A stretch of 64,000 nt of DNA from Euzebya tangerina (GTDB taxonomy: Bacteria; Actinomycetota; Nitriliruptoria; Euzebyales; Euzebyaceae), in the NCBI RefSeq assembly GCF_003074135.1, contig NZ_PPDK01000002.1, forward strand, positions 124,001 to 188,000, read 5' to 3'. Both the position numbers and the translations under genes were made by a program. The notes below the pieces were generated by a model. That model saw only the letters and a program-made list of their open reading frames with translations. It did no database searches and was not told the DNA's origin. Shown in pieces: positions 27,899-36,836 of the stretch (the first letter of the stretch is position 1; every line of letters starts with the position of its first letter).

Positions 27899-28396
27899 GT
27901 GTCAGAACTGGCCACACGATGGCAGCGCGGCGCGTCCGCCGCGGTGCTGGTACTCACCCTCCTGCTCGCTGGCGGGCCAGCGGGTGCGGTCCACGCAGCG
28001 GAGGCCGGTGGCGTCCAACGGCCCGTGCCCGGTGCGGTGACCCGGCCCTTCGACCCGCCGCCTCATCCCTACGGCCCCGGCCATCGGGGTGTCGACCTTC
28101 ACGCAGTCGGTGGTGAGCGGGTGACCGCGCCGCTGGATGGCACGGTGCGCTTTGCTGGTCAGGTGGCGGGTGTCGGTTGGGTCTCGCTGGAGCATGGTCC
28201 GGCACTGCGGACGACGTACGGGCCCGTGACGGCGCTGGTGAGACGTGACCAGGTCATCCGGGCAGGGCAGGTCATCGGTGTGCTCGAACCGGACGCCACC
28301 CACCTCGACTGGGGTGTTCTCCGCGACGGGGAGTACATCGATCCGCTGCTGCTCCTGATGCGTTGGCGGCTCCACCTGATCGCACCTCGACGCTGA
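27899..28396 (+). CDS. Exported M23/LytM-like protein with altered metal motif
   Basis: 165 aa from GTG 27899. A signal peptide (AAVLVLTLLLAGGPAGAVHAAEA, given here in parts: core VLVLTLLLAGG, cleavage near residue 34) leads to a LytM-like beta-fold: GPGHRGVDLHA supplies the His62/Asp66 pair, SLEHGPALRTTYG a further His, and TKxxxHLDWGV-like ATHLDWGV the last motif. Active M23 peptidases have HxH there; this protein has His134-Leu-Asp136, so activity is uncertain. It probably acts on, or binds, peptidoglycan outside the membrane. GTG 27890 would add three residues but would overlap the -10. It lies between whiG and rpsB. Confidence 0.8.
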   Translation: MSELATRWQRGASAAVLVLTLLLAGGPAGAVHAAEAGGVQRPVPGAVTRPFDPPPHPYGPGHRGVDLHAVGGERVTAPLDGTVRFAGQVAGVGWVSLEHGPALRTTYGPVTALVRRDQVIRAGQVIGVLEPDATHLDWGVLRDGEYIDPLLLLMRWRLHLIAPRR

Positions 28397-28510
28397 GGTC
28401 GGAGGCTGAGCACGGTGGGCACGGTCCCCGTGACGTGGAGTGTTGCGTCTTATCCTCCCCGGAGAAAGATGGGGTTCGATCGGGGGCGCTGGGGACCGTC
28501 GACGTCTGGC

Positions 28511-28539
28511 TGCACAAGAGGTGGTGGCACGGCTACCCT
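28511..28539 (+). promoter_or_regulatory. Putative rpsB operon promoter and long leader
   Basis: TGCACA (28511-28516), 17-nt spacer, TACCCT (28534-28539). The transcript would start near 28546, leaving a leader of about 190 nt. A second weaker candidate is GTGACG (28430-28435) with TATCCT (28451-28456) and a 15-nt spacer. The 28,397-28,733 gap otherwise holds only short hairpins such as GAGGT-tc-ACCTC (28650-28661); a uS2-binding leader is possible but not shown. Confidence 0.4.
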
Positions 28540-28733
28540 TGGTCGCTGCACGGGTCTGCCGGATGGTGTGCCCGATGCGACACCCGCCCGGAGCGATCCG
28601 GAGCACATCACACAGCGCATGGCCGAACCTGCGGTCCGCCCCACCGGCGGAGGTTCACCTCGGCTAGTCGGATCTCTCGGCTGCCCCTGGCACGTGCGCG
28701 AGGCCCAACCGCGAACACAACAGGAGAAACATC

Positions 28734-29783
28734 ATGAGCGTCGTCACCGTGCGACAGCTGCTAGAAGCCGGTGTCCACTTCGGGCATCAGACCCGCCGCT
28801 GGAACCCCAAGATGGAGCGGTACATCTGGGGGGAGCGCAATGGGATCTACATCCTCGACCTCCAGCAGACGGTCGGCCTGCTCGAGCGTGCCTACCAGTT
28901 CCTCGAGGACACCGTCGCCGGTGGCGGCACCGTGCTCTTCGTCGGAACGAAGAAGCAGGCGCAGGAGGCGGTTGAGCAGCAGGCACTCCGCGTCGGGATG
29001 CCCTACGTCAACTTCCGCTGGTTGGGCGGCATGCTCACCAACTTCGAGACCATCAAGACCCGCCTCACGCGACTCCGTGAGTTGGAGGACATGGTCAACG
29101 ACGGCACCATCGAGTTGCTGACGAAGAAGGAAGGGCTGTTGCTGACCCGCGAGTTGGACAAGCTGCAGCGCAACCTCGGCGGCATCCGGTCCATGACCAA
29201 GCTGCCATCCGCCATCTGGGTGGTCGATACCGTCAAGGAGCACATCGCGGTCTCCGAGGCCAACCGCCTCGGCATCCCTGTGGTCGCCGTCGTCGACACC
29301 AACTGCGACCCCGACATGATCGACTACGTGATCCCGGGGAACGACGACGCCATCCGTTCGGGTGCACTGCTGACCCACCTGATGGCCGACGCCTGCGCCG
29401 CCGGGTACGCCCGCCGCGCGTCGCGCAGCAGCGACGACGTGGTGGCCGAGCAGGCCGCAGCCGTGTCGGCGACACCGGCACCGGAGCAGGCCGAGGCCGC
29501 CCCGGCGGCGGAGCCCCTGGCCGAGTGGGAGATCGCCCTGCAGCAGGAGGAAGCCGCCTCAGCTGCCGCTGCGGCCGGCGCACCCCCCGAGGCGGCTGCG
29601 GCTGAGGCTGCTCCTGCCGACGCCCCGTCTGCTGACGCCGCGTCTGCTGACGCCGCGTCTGCTGACGCCGCTCCTGCGGCAGAGGAGCCGGTTCCGGCCG
29701 CTGACGCCGCCCCCGCTGACGCCGCACCCGCGGCCGAGGCGCCCGATCAGGACGACGCCGAGCCCGAGGCACCCGCCGAGTAG
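28734..29783 (+). CDS. rpsB: 30S ribosomal protein uS2 with long Ala/Asp/Pro-rich tail
   Basis: 349 aa; typical uS2 is 230-270 aa. Residues 1-230 are canonical: [89 protein letters not shown] and [11 protein letters not shown]. The last 110 residues are alanine-, acid- and proline-rich, with [16 protein letters not shown] encoded by a 15-bp triplication. uS2 completes the 30S subunit and bridges to uS1. An AGGAG ribosome binding site lies 9 nt before the ATG. The gene heads rpsB-tsf-pyrH-frr-cdsA-rlmN-dxr. Confidence 0.97.
   Translation: MSVVTVRQLLEAGVHFGHQTRRWNPKMERYIWGERNGIYILDLQQTVGLLERAYQFLEDTVAGGGTVLFVGTKKQAQEAVEQQALRVGMPYVNFRWLGGMLTNFETIKTRLTRLRELEDMVNDGTIELLTKKEGLLLTRELDKLQRNLGGIRSMTKLPSAIWVVDTVKEHIAVSEANRLGIPVVAVVDTNCDPDMIDYVIPGNDDAIRSGALLTHLMADACAAGYARRASRSSDDVVAEQAAAVSATPAPEQAEAAPAAEPLAEWEIALQQEEAASAAAAAGAPPEAAAAEAAPADAPSADAASADAASADAAPAAEEPVPAADAAPADAAPAAEAPDQDDAEPEAPAE
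29626..29670 (+). repeat. Three perfect 15-bp tandem repeats in rpsB
   Basis: cgtctgctgacgccg repeats at 29626, 29641 and 29656, encoding an A-S-A-D-A repeat in the uS2 tail. The period keeps the reading frame, so copy number can vary without disrupting the protein. Confidence 0.9.
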
Positions 29784-29819
29784 ACCACTGGGTAAGACGA
29801 CCAAGGAAACCAACACATC

Positions 29820-30437
29820 ATGAGTGACACCAAGATCAGCGCCGCGGACGTCAAGGCCCTCCGGGAAGCCACCGGGGCCGGGATGATGGCGTGCAAGAAG
29901 GCTCTCGTCGAGGCTGACGGCGACATGGAGGCCGCAGCCGACATCGTCCGCAAGACGACCGGACTGAAGATGGAGCAGCGAGCGGGTGACCGCACCGCCG
30001 CCGAGGGACTGGTCCACGCCTACCTGCACACCCCGACCCCCGGCGTGCCCGCCAAGGTCGGTGTGATGCTCCAGCTCAACTGCGAGACCGACTTCGTCGC
30101 CAAGGAGGAGTCCTTCCAGCAGCTCGCGCAGGACATCGCGCTGCACATCGCCGCCTCCAAGCCGGTCGCCGTGTCCGAGGACCAGGTCGACCCTGCCCTC
30201 ATCGAGAAGGAACGGGCCTTCGCGAAGAGCCAGGCCGAGGAGGAGGGCAAGCCGGAGAACATCGTCTCCAAGATCGTGGAGGGTCGGGTCGCCGCGATGC
30301 TGAAGGATCAGGTCCTGCTGAATCAGCCATTCGTCAAGAACCCCGACCAGACCATCGCCCAGCTCATCACCGACGCCAGCGCCCGGACCGGTGAGAAGAT
30401 CGAGGTCGGCCGGTTCGTCCGCTTCCAGATCGGCTAG
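29820..30437 (+). CDS. tsf: Elongation factor Ts
   Basis: 205 aa, the short form. The N-terminal UBA-like domain ([40 protein letters not shown]) and the core with [17 protein letters not shown] are clear, ending in the EF-Tu-contacting C-terminal segment ([20 protein letters not shown]). EF-Ts is the guanine nucleotide exchange factor for EF-Tu. The length (about 200 aa rather than 280) reflects a single core subdomain, as in Thermus-type proteins. The AAGGAA ribosome binding site and a 36-nt gap after rpsB indicate co-transcription. Confidence 0.97.
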   Translation: MSDTKISAADVKALREATGAGMMACKKALVEADGDMEAAADIVRKTTGLKMEQRAGDRTAAEGLVHAYLHTPTPGVPAKVGVMLQLNCETDFVAKEESFQQLAQDIALHIAASKPVAVSEDQVDPALIEKERAFAKSQAEEEGKPENIVSKIVEGRVAAMLKDQVLLNQPFVKNPDQTIAQLITDASARTGEKIEVGRFVRFQIG

Positions 30438-30442
30438 GGCCG

Positions 30443-31183
30443 GTGGCACCTTACAGCCGAGTCCTCCTCAAGCTGTCGGGGGAGACCTTCGCCGACGAGA
30501 GCACGGCCATCTCGCCGACCATCGTCGGATCGGTGGCTGACCAGTTGGTGGAGGTCTCTGCGCTCGGCACCGAGATCGGCGTGGTGGTCGGTGGAGGCAA
30601 CATCCTGCGCGGCGCGTCGCTGTCCGCCACCGGCATGGACCGCTCGAGTGCCGACCACATGGGCATGCTGGCCACCGTCATCAACGCACTGGCCCTCCAG
30701 GATGCCTGCGAGAAGCGTGGCGTGAACACGCGTGTCCAGTCGGCGGTCGCCATGCAGGAGCTGGCCGAGCCCTACATCCGCAGGCGGGCTGTCCGCCACC
30801 TCGAGAAGAAGCGGATCGTCATCTTCGCCGCGGGGCTGGGAGCGCCGTACTTCTCCACCGACACCGCGGCGGCGCAGCGCGCCCTCGAGATCGACGCCGA
30901 GGCGATCCTGAAGGGCACCAAGGTCGACGGGGTGTATGACGCCGACCCGGCCGTCGACCCGAGCGCCACGAAGTACGACCGGCTGAGCTACCTGCAGGTG
31001 CTCGCCGACGAGCTGAAGGTGATGGACGCCACGGCGATCTCGCTGTGCATGGACAACCAGTTGCCCATCATCGTGTTCAACATGATGACCGAGGGGAACA
31101 TCCGCCGGGCCGTGGAGCGGGAGCCCATCGGGACGCTGGTGGAGCGGGCTGAGGACGACGACGGCCAATCTCGGGCAGGATAG
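30443..31183 (+). CDS. pyrH: Uridylate kinase
   Basis: 246 aa amino-acid-kinase fold enzyme that phosphorylates UMP to UDP with ATP in pyrimidine nucleotide synthesis. Motifs: [75 protein letters not shown] and [16 protein letters not shown]. The C-terminus carries an extra acidic segment ([10 protein letters not shown]). The GTG start at 30443 lies 5 nt after the tsf stop, so it is coupled to tsf. Confidence 0.97.
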   Translation: MAPYSRVLLKLSGETFADESTAISPTIVGSVADQLVEVSALGTEIGVVVGGGNILRGASLSATGMDRSSADHMGMLATVINALALQDACEKRGVNTRVQSAVAMQELAEPYIRRRAVRHLEKKRIVIFAAGLGAPYFSTDTAAAQRALEIDAEAILKGTKVDGVYDADPAVDPSATKYDRLSYLQVLADELKVMDATAISLCMDNQLPIIVFNMMTEGNIRRAVEREPIGTLVERAEDDDGQSRAG

Positions 31184-31187
31184 TCCC

Positions 31188-31745
31188 ATGATCGATGACA
31201 TCCTGGACGAGGCCGAGCTCAAGATGGACGACGCCGTGGAGCACACCAAGGACGGGTTCTCCAAGATCCGGACCGGTCGGGCCAACCCGCAGCTGCTGAC
31301 CGGTCTCCGCGTCGACTACTACGGTGCATCGACGCCGCTCCAGCAACTGGCCGGGATCACCGCACCAGAGGCCCGCATGCTGCTCATCGCCCCCTATGAC
31401 GCCAGCTCGCTCCGCGACATCGAGAAGGCGATCATGATGAGCGACCTGGGATTGAACCCGAGCAACGACGGCTCCGTCATCCGGGTGATCCTCCCGGAGC
31501 TGACCGAAGAGCGGCGAAAGCAGTACGTCAAGCTGGCCCGCGAACGCGCCGAGGACGGCCGGATCGCGGTTCGCAACGCCCGGCGTTCGGCCAAGAGCGA
31601 TCTGGAGTCCCTCGAGAGCGAGGGTGAGATCAGCGAGGATGAACTGCGTCGGGCAGAGGACGATCTGCAGAAGCGCACGGATGCGGCGACGTCCCAGATC
31701 GACACGGTGCTGAAGGCCAAGGAGGCCGAGCTGCTGGAGGTGTGA
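31188..31745 (+). CDS. frr: Ribosome recycling factor
   Basis: 185 aa, exact family length. The N-terminal helix (DDAVEHTKDGFSKIRTGRANP), the small beta domain (VDYYGASTPLQQLAGITAPE, LLIAPYDASSLRDIEKAI, LGLNPSNDGSVIRVILPELT) and the long C-terminal helices (EERRKQYVKLARERAEDGRI) are all present. With EF-G it splits post-termination 70S ribosomes. It starts 4 nt after pyrH. No undecaprenyl pyrophosphate synthase gene lies between frr and cdsA, unlike in many bacteria. Confidence 0.97.
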   Translation: MIDDILDEAELKMDDAVEHTKDGFSKIRTGRANPQLLTGLRVDYYGASTPLQQLAGITAPEARMLLIAPYDASSLRDIEKAIMMSDLGLNPSNDGSVIRVILPELTEERRKQYVKLARERAEDGRIAVRNARRSAKSDLESLESEGEISEDELRRAEDDLQKRTDAATSQIDTVLKAKEAELLEV

Positions 31746-31769
31746 CCGGTCCTCGAGTCACACGACGTC

Positions 31770-32636
31770 ATGGCAGCCCCAGAGCAACCGGAGTCATCGG
31801 CTGACGGCCAGCCGGTCGAGCCCATCCACCGTGGCGGGCGCAACCTTCCGGTCGCCATCGGCGTCGGTGTGGGCCTGGCGACCATGTTCGTCGGATCGCT
31901 GCTGATCCACCCGCTTCTGTTCCTCACCTTCGTGTTGGTCAACATCGGCATCGCGCTGTCCGAGCTGCACGCCGCATTCGCCCGCACCAAGGCCCCACCC
32001 CCGACACTCGTGGCCCTGATCGCCCTGCCGGTGATGCTCTACGGTGCCTACCTCGGCGGTAGCGACTTCGTCGTCGTCGGGCTGTTCATGGGTCTGCTCA
32101 CCGGCTTCCTCGCAGTCATGGTCACCGGCAAGCGCGGTCACGCGGTCTCACGGATCGCTGCCCTCTCGCTGATGCTGCTGTGGGTCAACCTGGGGGCCAG
32201 CTCACTCGGGCTGCTCCTGCAGCGCGATGACGGACACTGGTACGTGATGGCAGCGACGGCCTTGACCGTCACACACGACATCGGCGCCTATGCCTTCGGC
32301 CGCAACTTCGGTCGCCACCGGATGGCGCCGCAGATCTCCCCGAAGAAGAGCTGGGAGGGTTTCGGCGGTGCGGTGGTCACCACCGTGCTGCTGGCCGTGC
32401 TGGTGACTGCGCGGCTCGTGCCCGACCTGAGCATCGGGGTGGCGCTGGCAGTGGCTGGCGCGGTCGTGATCGCTTCGACCACCGGTGACCTGGCCGAGTC
32501 CGTCCTCAAGCGTGATCTGGGCGTGAAGGACCTCGGCACCATCTTCCCGGGCCACGGCGGGGTCATGGACCGCATCGACGCCCTCCTCATCTCGCTCCCG
32601 GCCACGCACGTCACGCTCCTGACGTTCGGCATCTAG
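31770..32636 (+). CDS. cdsA: Phosphatidate cytidylyltransferase
   Basis: 288 aa. A hydrophilic N-terminus of about 30 residues is followed by about seven to eight membrane helices. The CdsA signature near the C-terminus is complete: SVLKRDLGVKDLGTIFPGHG, followed by GVMDRID. THDIGAYAFGRNFGRHRM and SPKKSWEGFGGA are also typical. The enzyme makes CDP-diacylglycerol from phosphatidic acid and CTP in the cytoplasmic membrane, the precursor of anionic phospholipids. It is 24 nt after frr and 11 nt before rlmN. Confidence 0.95.
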   Translation: MAAPEQPESSADGQPVEPIHRGGRNLPVAIGVGVGLATMFVGSLLIHPLLFLTFVLVNIGIALSELHAAFARTKAPPPTLVALIALPVMLYGAYLGGSDFVVVGLFMGLLTGFLAVMVTGKRGHAVSRIAALSLMLLWVNLGASSLGLLLQRDDGHWYVMAATALTVTHDIGAYAFGRNFGRHRMAPQISPKKSWEGFGGAVVTTVLLAVLVTARLVPDLSIGVALAVAGAVVIASTTGDLAESVLKRDLGVKDLGTIFPGHGGVMDRIDALLISLPATHVTLLTFGI

Positions 32637-32647
32637 CGAGTTCGCCG

Positions 32648-33850
32648 ATGGCAACCCACACTGAGTCCGTGCAACCCGACCCCTACACCCCGGACGGCCT
32701 GGCGCAGTTGCTGGCCGACGAACCGGCCTACCGCCGTGACCAGGTGGCGGAGTGGCTGGCCAAGGGCATCGACGATCCAGCCGAGATGACCAACCTGTCC
32801 AAGGATCTGCGGGCGCGGCTGGCCGAGCAGATGCCAGCGCGACCCCGCGTGCTCAAGGTCAGCGAGTCGGACGGCGGACTCACCAGGAAGGTGCTGCTCG
32901 AGTGCGGGACCGCTGGCGCTGCCGAGGCGGTCGAGAGCGTCCTGATGCTGTACCCGGCCACGGGTGACCGCTCCGCCCGAGCTGGATCAACGGCGCGCGC
33001 TGGGCGAGCGACGGTCTGCATCTCCACCCAGGCCGGCTGTGCCATGGGTTGTCCCTTCTGCGCCACCGGCCAGGCAGGGTTCAGACGGCAGCTGACCGTC
33101 GGTGAGACCGTGCGACAGGTCACCGTGATGCAACGGCTCCTCGCTGGCTCCGATGGTGCCGGTGAGCTGGGATCAGCTGGGCTCCCCGACGGTGTGCCCG
33201 ACTACGTCACCAACGTGGTGTTCATGGGGATGGGTGAGCCGCTCGCGAACCTCGATGTGACGCTGGAGGCCGTCCGGTGGCTCCACGGCCCATTCGGGCT
33301 GTCCGCACGGTCCATCACCGTGTCGACCATCGGGCTGGTGCCCGGCATCGTCAAGCTCGCCGAGCTCGACCTCCCGATCACGCTGGCGATCAGCCTGCAC
33401 GCTCCCGACGACGACCTTCGCGACGATCTCGTCCCGGCCAACCGGCAACACCCGCTTGCCGAGGTCTTCGGCGCCGCACGCCACTACCTGCAGTCCACGG
33501 GCCGACGGGTCAGCTTCGAGTACGTGATGATCGACGGCGTCAACACCACGCTCGAGCAGGCAGCCTCGCTCCGACAGTTGCTGGCCACCCACATGCCGAG
33601 CGGCTCGGCCCACGTCAACCTGATACCGATGAACCCGACCCCTGCCGTCCCGTGGACCGCTCCCTCGATCAGCGACCAGCGGGCCTTCGCCCGGGTCCTC
33701 GACGACGGTGGCATCTCGACCACCATCCGCGCCAATCGCGGCAACGACATCGACGCCGCCTGTGGGCAGTTGTACGCCAACTACCAGATGGCCAGCGGCC
33801 GCATGCTGCCTGCGGCCGTGGGCGCCGCCGACCGAATCGCACAGCGATGA
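32648..33850 (+). CDS. rlmN: Dual-specificity 23S rRNA/tRNA adenine-C2 methyltransferase RlmN
   Basis: 400 aa radical-SAM enzyme. The [4Fe-4S] motif is TQAGCAMGCPFCATG (three cysteines in CxxxCxxC), with NVVFMGMGEPLANLDV, STIGLVPGI, ISLHAPDDDLRDDLVPANR and EYVMIDGVN following. The catalytic Cys that forms the methylene-cysteine intermediate is in DIDAACGQL near the C-terminus. It methylates A2503 of 23S rRNA and A37 of some tRNAs. The insert around residues 100-115 (TGDRSARAGSTARAGRAT) is alanine/arginine-rich and slightly longer than usual. Its stop overlaps the dxr start (ATGA). Confidence 0.96.
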   Translation: MATHTESVQPDPYTPDGLAQLLADEPAYRRDQVAEWLAKGIDDPAEMTNLSKDLRARLAEQMPARPRVLKVSESDGGLTRKVLLECGTAGAAEAVESVLMLYPATGDRSARAGSTARAGRATVCISTQAGCAMGCPFCATGQAGFRRQLTVGETVRQVTVMQRLLAGSDGAGELGSAGLPDGVPDYVTNVVFMGMGEPLANLDVTLEAVRWLHGPFGLSARSITVSTIGLVPGIVKLAELDLPITLAISLHAPDDDLRDDLVPANRQHPLAEVFGAARHYLQSTGRRVSFEYVMIDGVNTTLEQAASLRQLLATHMPSGSAHVNLIPMNPTPAVPWTAPSISDQRAFARVLDDGGISTTIRANRGNDIDAACGQLYANYQMASGRMLPAAVGAADRIAQR

Positions 33851-34995
33851 GCCGCCGCACCGTCGCCATCGTCGGGTCCACCGGCTCCATCGGAACGCAG
33901 ACCCTCGACGTCATCAGCCACCACCCCGACCGGTTCGAGGTCGTCGCGCTCGCCTGTGGTCGCCGGGACGACATCATCCAACAGGCCAAGAACACCGGTG
34001 CCCGACTCATCGGCGTCGCTGATGACGACCTGGCCGGTCGTGTGCGCGAGGCGCTCCCCGACGTCGAGGTCTGCGTCGGGGCCGGTGCCGCCGCAGACAT
34101 CGCCGGCTCGGGGGCCGACGTCGTCATCAACGGCATCGACGGTGGCCGCGGCCTCGAGCCGACGTTGGCGGCGCTGCACGCCGGCAGCCAGCTGGCCCTG
34201 GCGAACAAGGAGTCGCTGATCGTGGGCGGCGACCTGGTCCGCGAGGCCCGGCAACGCGCTGATCAGATCGTGCCCGTCGACTCCGAACACTCCGCGATCG
34301 CGCAGTGCCTGCGGGGTGAGCAGGCCCGGGATGTCGGGCGGCTCGTCCTCACGGCATCCGGCGGACCGTTCCGCGGCCGCGATCGGGCCGACCTGGCGAC
34401 CGTGACGGTCGCCGACGCCCTCAACCACCCGACCTGGGACATGGGCCCGGCCATCACCATCAACTCCGCGACCCTCGCCAACAAGGGCCTCGAGGTCATC
34501 GAGGCGCACCTGCTCTTCGACATCGACTTCGACGACATCGACGTGGTCGTCCACCCACAGTCGATCGTGCACTCGATGGTTGAGTTCACCGATGGGGCGA
34601 CCATCGCCAAGCTGAGCCCGCCTGACATGCGGCTACCCATCCAGTTGGCGCTGACCTGGCCCGAACGTCTTGACTTCGCACCGACGCGGATGGACTGGGG
34701 CTCCGCGGTCCAGATGACCTTCGAGCCACTGGACCACGACACCTTCCCCATGGTCCAGCTGGCCCGCCAGGCCGGTCGGGCCGGTGGCACCGCACCCGCT
34801 GTCTTCAACGCCGCGAACGAAGCGGCGGTTGCCGCCTTCCTCGACGGGCGGCTGTCCTTCCTCGGCATCGCGGACGTCGTCGGGGACACCCTCGAGGTCC
34901 ACCAGGCCGAGCCGATCGAGAGCCTGGAGCACGTCCGTCAAGTCATCGACGAAGCACGGACCACCGCCCGAGCACACATCACCCGCCGCGCCTAG
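33847..34995 (+). CDS. dxr: 1-deoxy-D-xylulose-5-phosphate reductoisomerase
   Basis: 382 aa. NADPH-binding VAIVGSTGSIGTQTLDVI at the N-terminus, NGIDGGRGLEPTLAALHAG, ALANKESLIVGGDLV, VPVDSEHSAIAQCL (metal and substrate residues), LTASGGPFRGR, HPTWDMGPAITINSATLANKG in two adjacent motifs, and the C-terminal helical domain. It catalyses the first committed step of the MEP isoprenoid pathway, DXP to MEP. The ATG at 33847 overlaps the rlmN stop by 4 nt. ispG of the same pathway lies 6 kb downstream, with rseP between, a common actinobacterial order (dxr-rseP-ispG) interrupted here by the ABC/two-component operon. Confidence 0.96.
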   Translation: MSRRTVAIVGSTGSIGTQTLDVISHHPDRFEVVALACGRRDDIIQQAKNTGARLIGVADDDLAGRVREALPDVEVCVGAGAAADIAGSGADVVINGIDGGRGLEPTLAALHAGSQLALANKESLIVGGDLVREARQRADQIVPVDSEHSAIAQCLRGEQARDVGRLVLTASGGPFRGRDRADLATVTVADALNHPTWDMGPAITINSATLANKGLEVIEAHLLFDIDFDDIDVVVHPQSIVHSMVEFTDGATIAKLSPPDMRLPIQLALTWPERLDFAPTRMDWGSAVQMTFEPLDHDTFPMVQLARQAGRAGGTAPAVFNAANEAAVAAFLDGRLSFLGIADVVGDTLEVHQAEPIESLEHVRQVIDEARTTARAHITRRA

Positions 34996-35013
34996 ACCGG
35001 GCTGCCAGCCGGT
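34996..35013 (+). terminator. Hairpin after dxr
   Basis: ACCGGGCT-gcc-AGCCGGT immediately after the dxr stop forms a 7-bp stem with one bulged G. No T-tract follows. It sits in the convergent gap with the response regulator gene. Confidence 0.4.
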
Positions 35014-35062
35014 GTGTCGCCCATGAGCGGCCTGTCGCGCGAACCTGACACACCCTGGCGGG

Positions 35063-35085
35063 CCCGACACGTTCGGCTCGTCGGG
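35063..35085 (-). terminator. Hairpin after the response regulator gene
   Basis: CCCGAC (35063-35068) pairs with GTCGGG (35080-35085) across an 11-nt loop, just past the minus-strand stop at 35089. The stem is short, so termination strength is uncertain. Confidence 0.35.
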
Positions 35086-35088
35086 TCG

Positions 35089-35724
35089 TCAAAGCAAGCC
35101 CAGGTTGCGGGCCTTGGTGGCCGCCTGGGCTCGGGACGACACAGCGAGCTTGGTGCACGCCTCCGAGAGGTAGTTGCGCACGGTTCCCTCGGCCAGGTGC
35201 AAGTCCGCGGCGATCTCACGACCGGACAGGCCCCTCTCGACCGCCCGGAGGACGTCGCGCTCGCGGTCGGTCAGCTCCACCGTCGCCTCCCACGCCTGGA
35301 CGGCCAGCTCTGGGTCGATCACACGGCCTCCGTCGCGGACGGTGCGCAGGGCCTGCACCAGGTCCTCGATCGGTGCCGCCTTCAGCACATAGCCCGCGAC
35401 GCCGGCGGCCAACGCTCGCCGCAGATAGCCGGGCCGCTGGAAGGTCGTGACGATGACCACGCGGCAGTCGAGCTCCTGCTGCTGGATCCGCTCGGCAAGG
35501 TCCAGACCCGTTGCACCCGGCATCTCGATGTCGGTCAGCACGATGTCCGGTTCATGGTGTGCGATCGCAGCCATGGCAGCGTGGCCGTCAGCCACCGTGG
35601 CCACGACGTCGATTCCCGGCTGGAGCCCCAGGAGCTGGGCGAAGGCGTCCCGGATCATGGCCTGGTCCTCGGCCAGGACGACGCGGACCGGGGAGTTGTC
35701 GGGTCCCACCGGCGTCGCCGTCAC
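35089..35724 (-). CDS. NarL/LuxR-type response regulator
   Basis: 211 aa from GTG 35724. Receiver domain: VRVVLAEDQAMIRDAF (acidic pair), phosphoacceptor Asp65 in IVLTDIEMPGATG, VIVTTF switch Thr and YVLKAAP lysine. C-terminal LuxR-type HTH: LTDRERDVLRAVERGLSGRE, IAADLHLAEGTVRNYLSEA. This is a DesR/LiaR-like pattern. The GTG overlaps the kinase stop (GTGA), and the gene is the last of an operon ATPase-permease-kinase-regulator, so it probably regulates the exporter in response to envelope or drug stress. The direct/inverted TGTCA motif at 38653-38681 upstream of the operon is a candidate binding site. Confidence 0.93.
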   Translation of the reverse strand: MTATPVGPDNSPVRVVLAEDQAMIRDAFAQLLGLQPGIDVVATVADGHAAMAAIAHHEPDIVLTDIEMPGATGLDLAERIQQQELDCRVVIVTTFQRPGYLRRALAAGVAGYVLKAAPIEDLVQALRTVRDGGRVIDPELAVQAWEATVELTDRERDVLRAVERGLSGREIAADLHLAEGTVRNYLSEACTKLAVSSRAQAATKARNLGLL

Positions 35725-36836
35725 GCGGGGACAGCCACGATCAGCGTGGTGCCAGCTCGCTGACGTCGCTCGACGCTGCCACCGACGGCGGCTATGCGCT
35801 CCCGTAGTCCTCGCAGCCCGTTGCCGTCGGGCTCGGTCGAGCCGACGCCGTCGTCGGCCACCTCCAGCCGATAGGTGGCGCCGGCTTCGTCCAGGGTGAT
35901 TCGGCAACGCTGAGCATCGGCGTGACGGATCACGTTGGTGACCGCCTCACGCAAGGCGAGTGCCAGGGTGCGCTCCAGCATCGGATCCGGGCGGACGTCG
36001 GGGGGGACGGTGACCTCGGCCACGACACCCGCTGCCGCGAGGCTGTCCTCGGCCCGGGACACCTCCTCAGCCAAGGACAGCTCACTCAGACCCGAGACGG
36101 CCTGCCGCACCTGGACCAGAGCGGTGCGTGCGTCCTCCTCCACCGCAGCCGCCGCACGGGCAGCAGCCTGGGGGTCGCTGGCGACCGTGCTCCGCACCAG
36201 CTGGGCCTGCACCACCAGTCCCGTCAGGCTCTGACCCAGCATGTCGTGCAGGTCTCGCGCGATCCGCTCACGCTCGGACGCGGTCGCCAGGTGCTCCGCC
36301 CGGATCGCTGCGATGCGCTGCTCCTCGGCCTGCCGTTGCCGCTCCGCCTCGCCCTGGACCGACACGCCGATGGTCCAGATCAGGATCAGAGGTGGCAGGA
36401 TGCCGTACAGGCGAAACGGGAACGGCACGGCCGAGACCACTGCGAGAGTCAGCAGCAGTCCCGTCAGCACCAACCACCAGCGGAACGCGCGCCCGCGATC
36501 GGATTCAGATCCCGCGGCTGCCGCCACGTAGACCAGACAGACCGCGGCACCGACGTTGACGACGGTCGCGGCTGTACCCAGCAGCGTCAGAGCGACCATG
36601 GCCCCGTGGCGACGACTCGAGTCCGGCTGGTACAGGACCAGCCACAGGGGCACGAAGGCGGCGATGACCCCGATGACGAGCAACCACTGCACCAGGCCCG
36701 CGTCCGGGTCGAACGCCGGCTGCCAGACCAGGTTGGAGAGGAAGAACAGGTACAGCCACTCCGTCCCCGGCCTCGCCAGGTACTGGCGAAGGCGGGTCCG
36801 AGCGGATGCCGTGGCGATGTTCAGGTCCGAGCTCAT
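35721..36836 (-). CDS. Sensor histidine kinase (HisKA_3/NarX-DesK type)
   Basis: 371 aa. Four to five membrane helices in residues 25-165 with no obvious extracellular domain, then the HisKA_3 dimerisation helix with the phospho-His197 in RERIARDLHDMLGQSLTGLV, then the HATPase_c domain with LREAVTNVIRHADAQ (N box) and VADDGVG and GNGLRGLRERIAAVGG (G boxes). The lack of a sensor domain resembles intramembrane-sensing kinases such as DesK or LiaS. The ATG 36836 overlaps the permease stop (ATGA) and its own stop overlaps the regulator GTG. All four genes of this operon are translationally coupled. Confidence 0.92.
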   Translation of the reverse strand: MSSDLNIATASARTRLRQYLARPGTEWLYLFFLSNLVWQPAFDPDAGLVQWLLVIGVIAAFVPLWLVLYQPDSSRRHGAMVALTLLGTAATVVNVGAAVCLVYVAAAAGSESDRGRAFRWWLVLTGLLLTLAVVSAVPFPFRLYGILPPLILIWTIGVSVQGEAERQRQAEEQRIAAIRAEHLATASERERIARDLHDMLGQSLTGLVVQAQLVRSTVASDPQAAARAAAAVEEDARTALVQVRQAVSGLSELSLAEEVSRAEDSLAAAGVVAEVTVPPDVRPDPMLERTLALALREAVTNVIRHADAQRCRITLDEAGATYRLEVADDGVGSTEPDGNGLRGLRERIAAVGGSVERRQRAGTTLIVAVPA

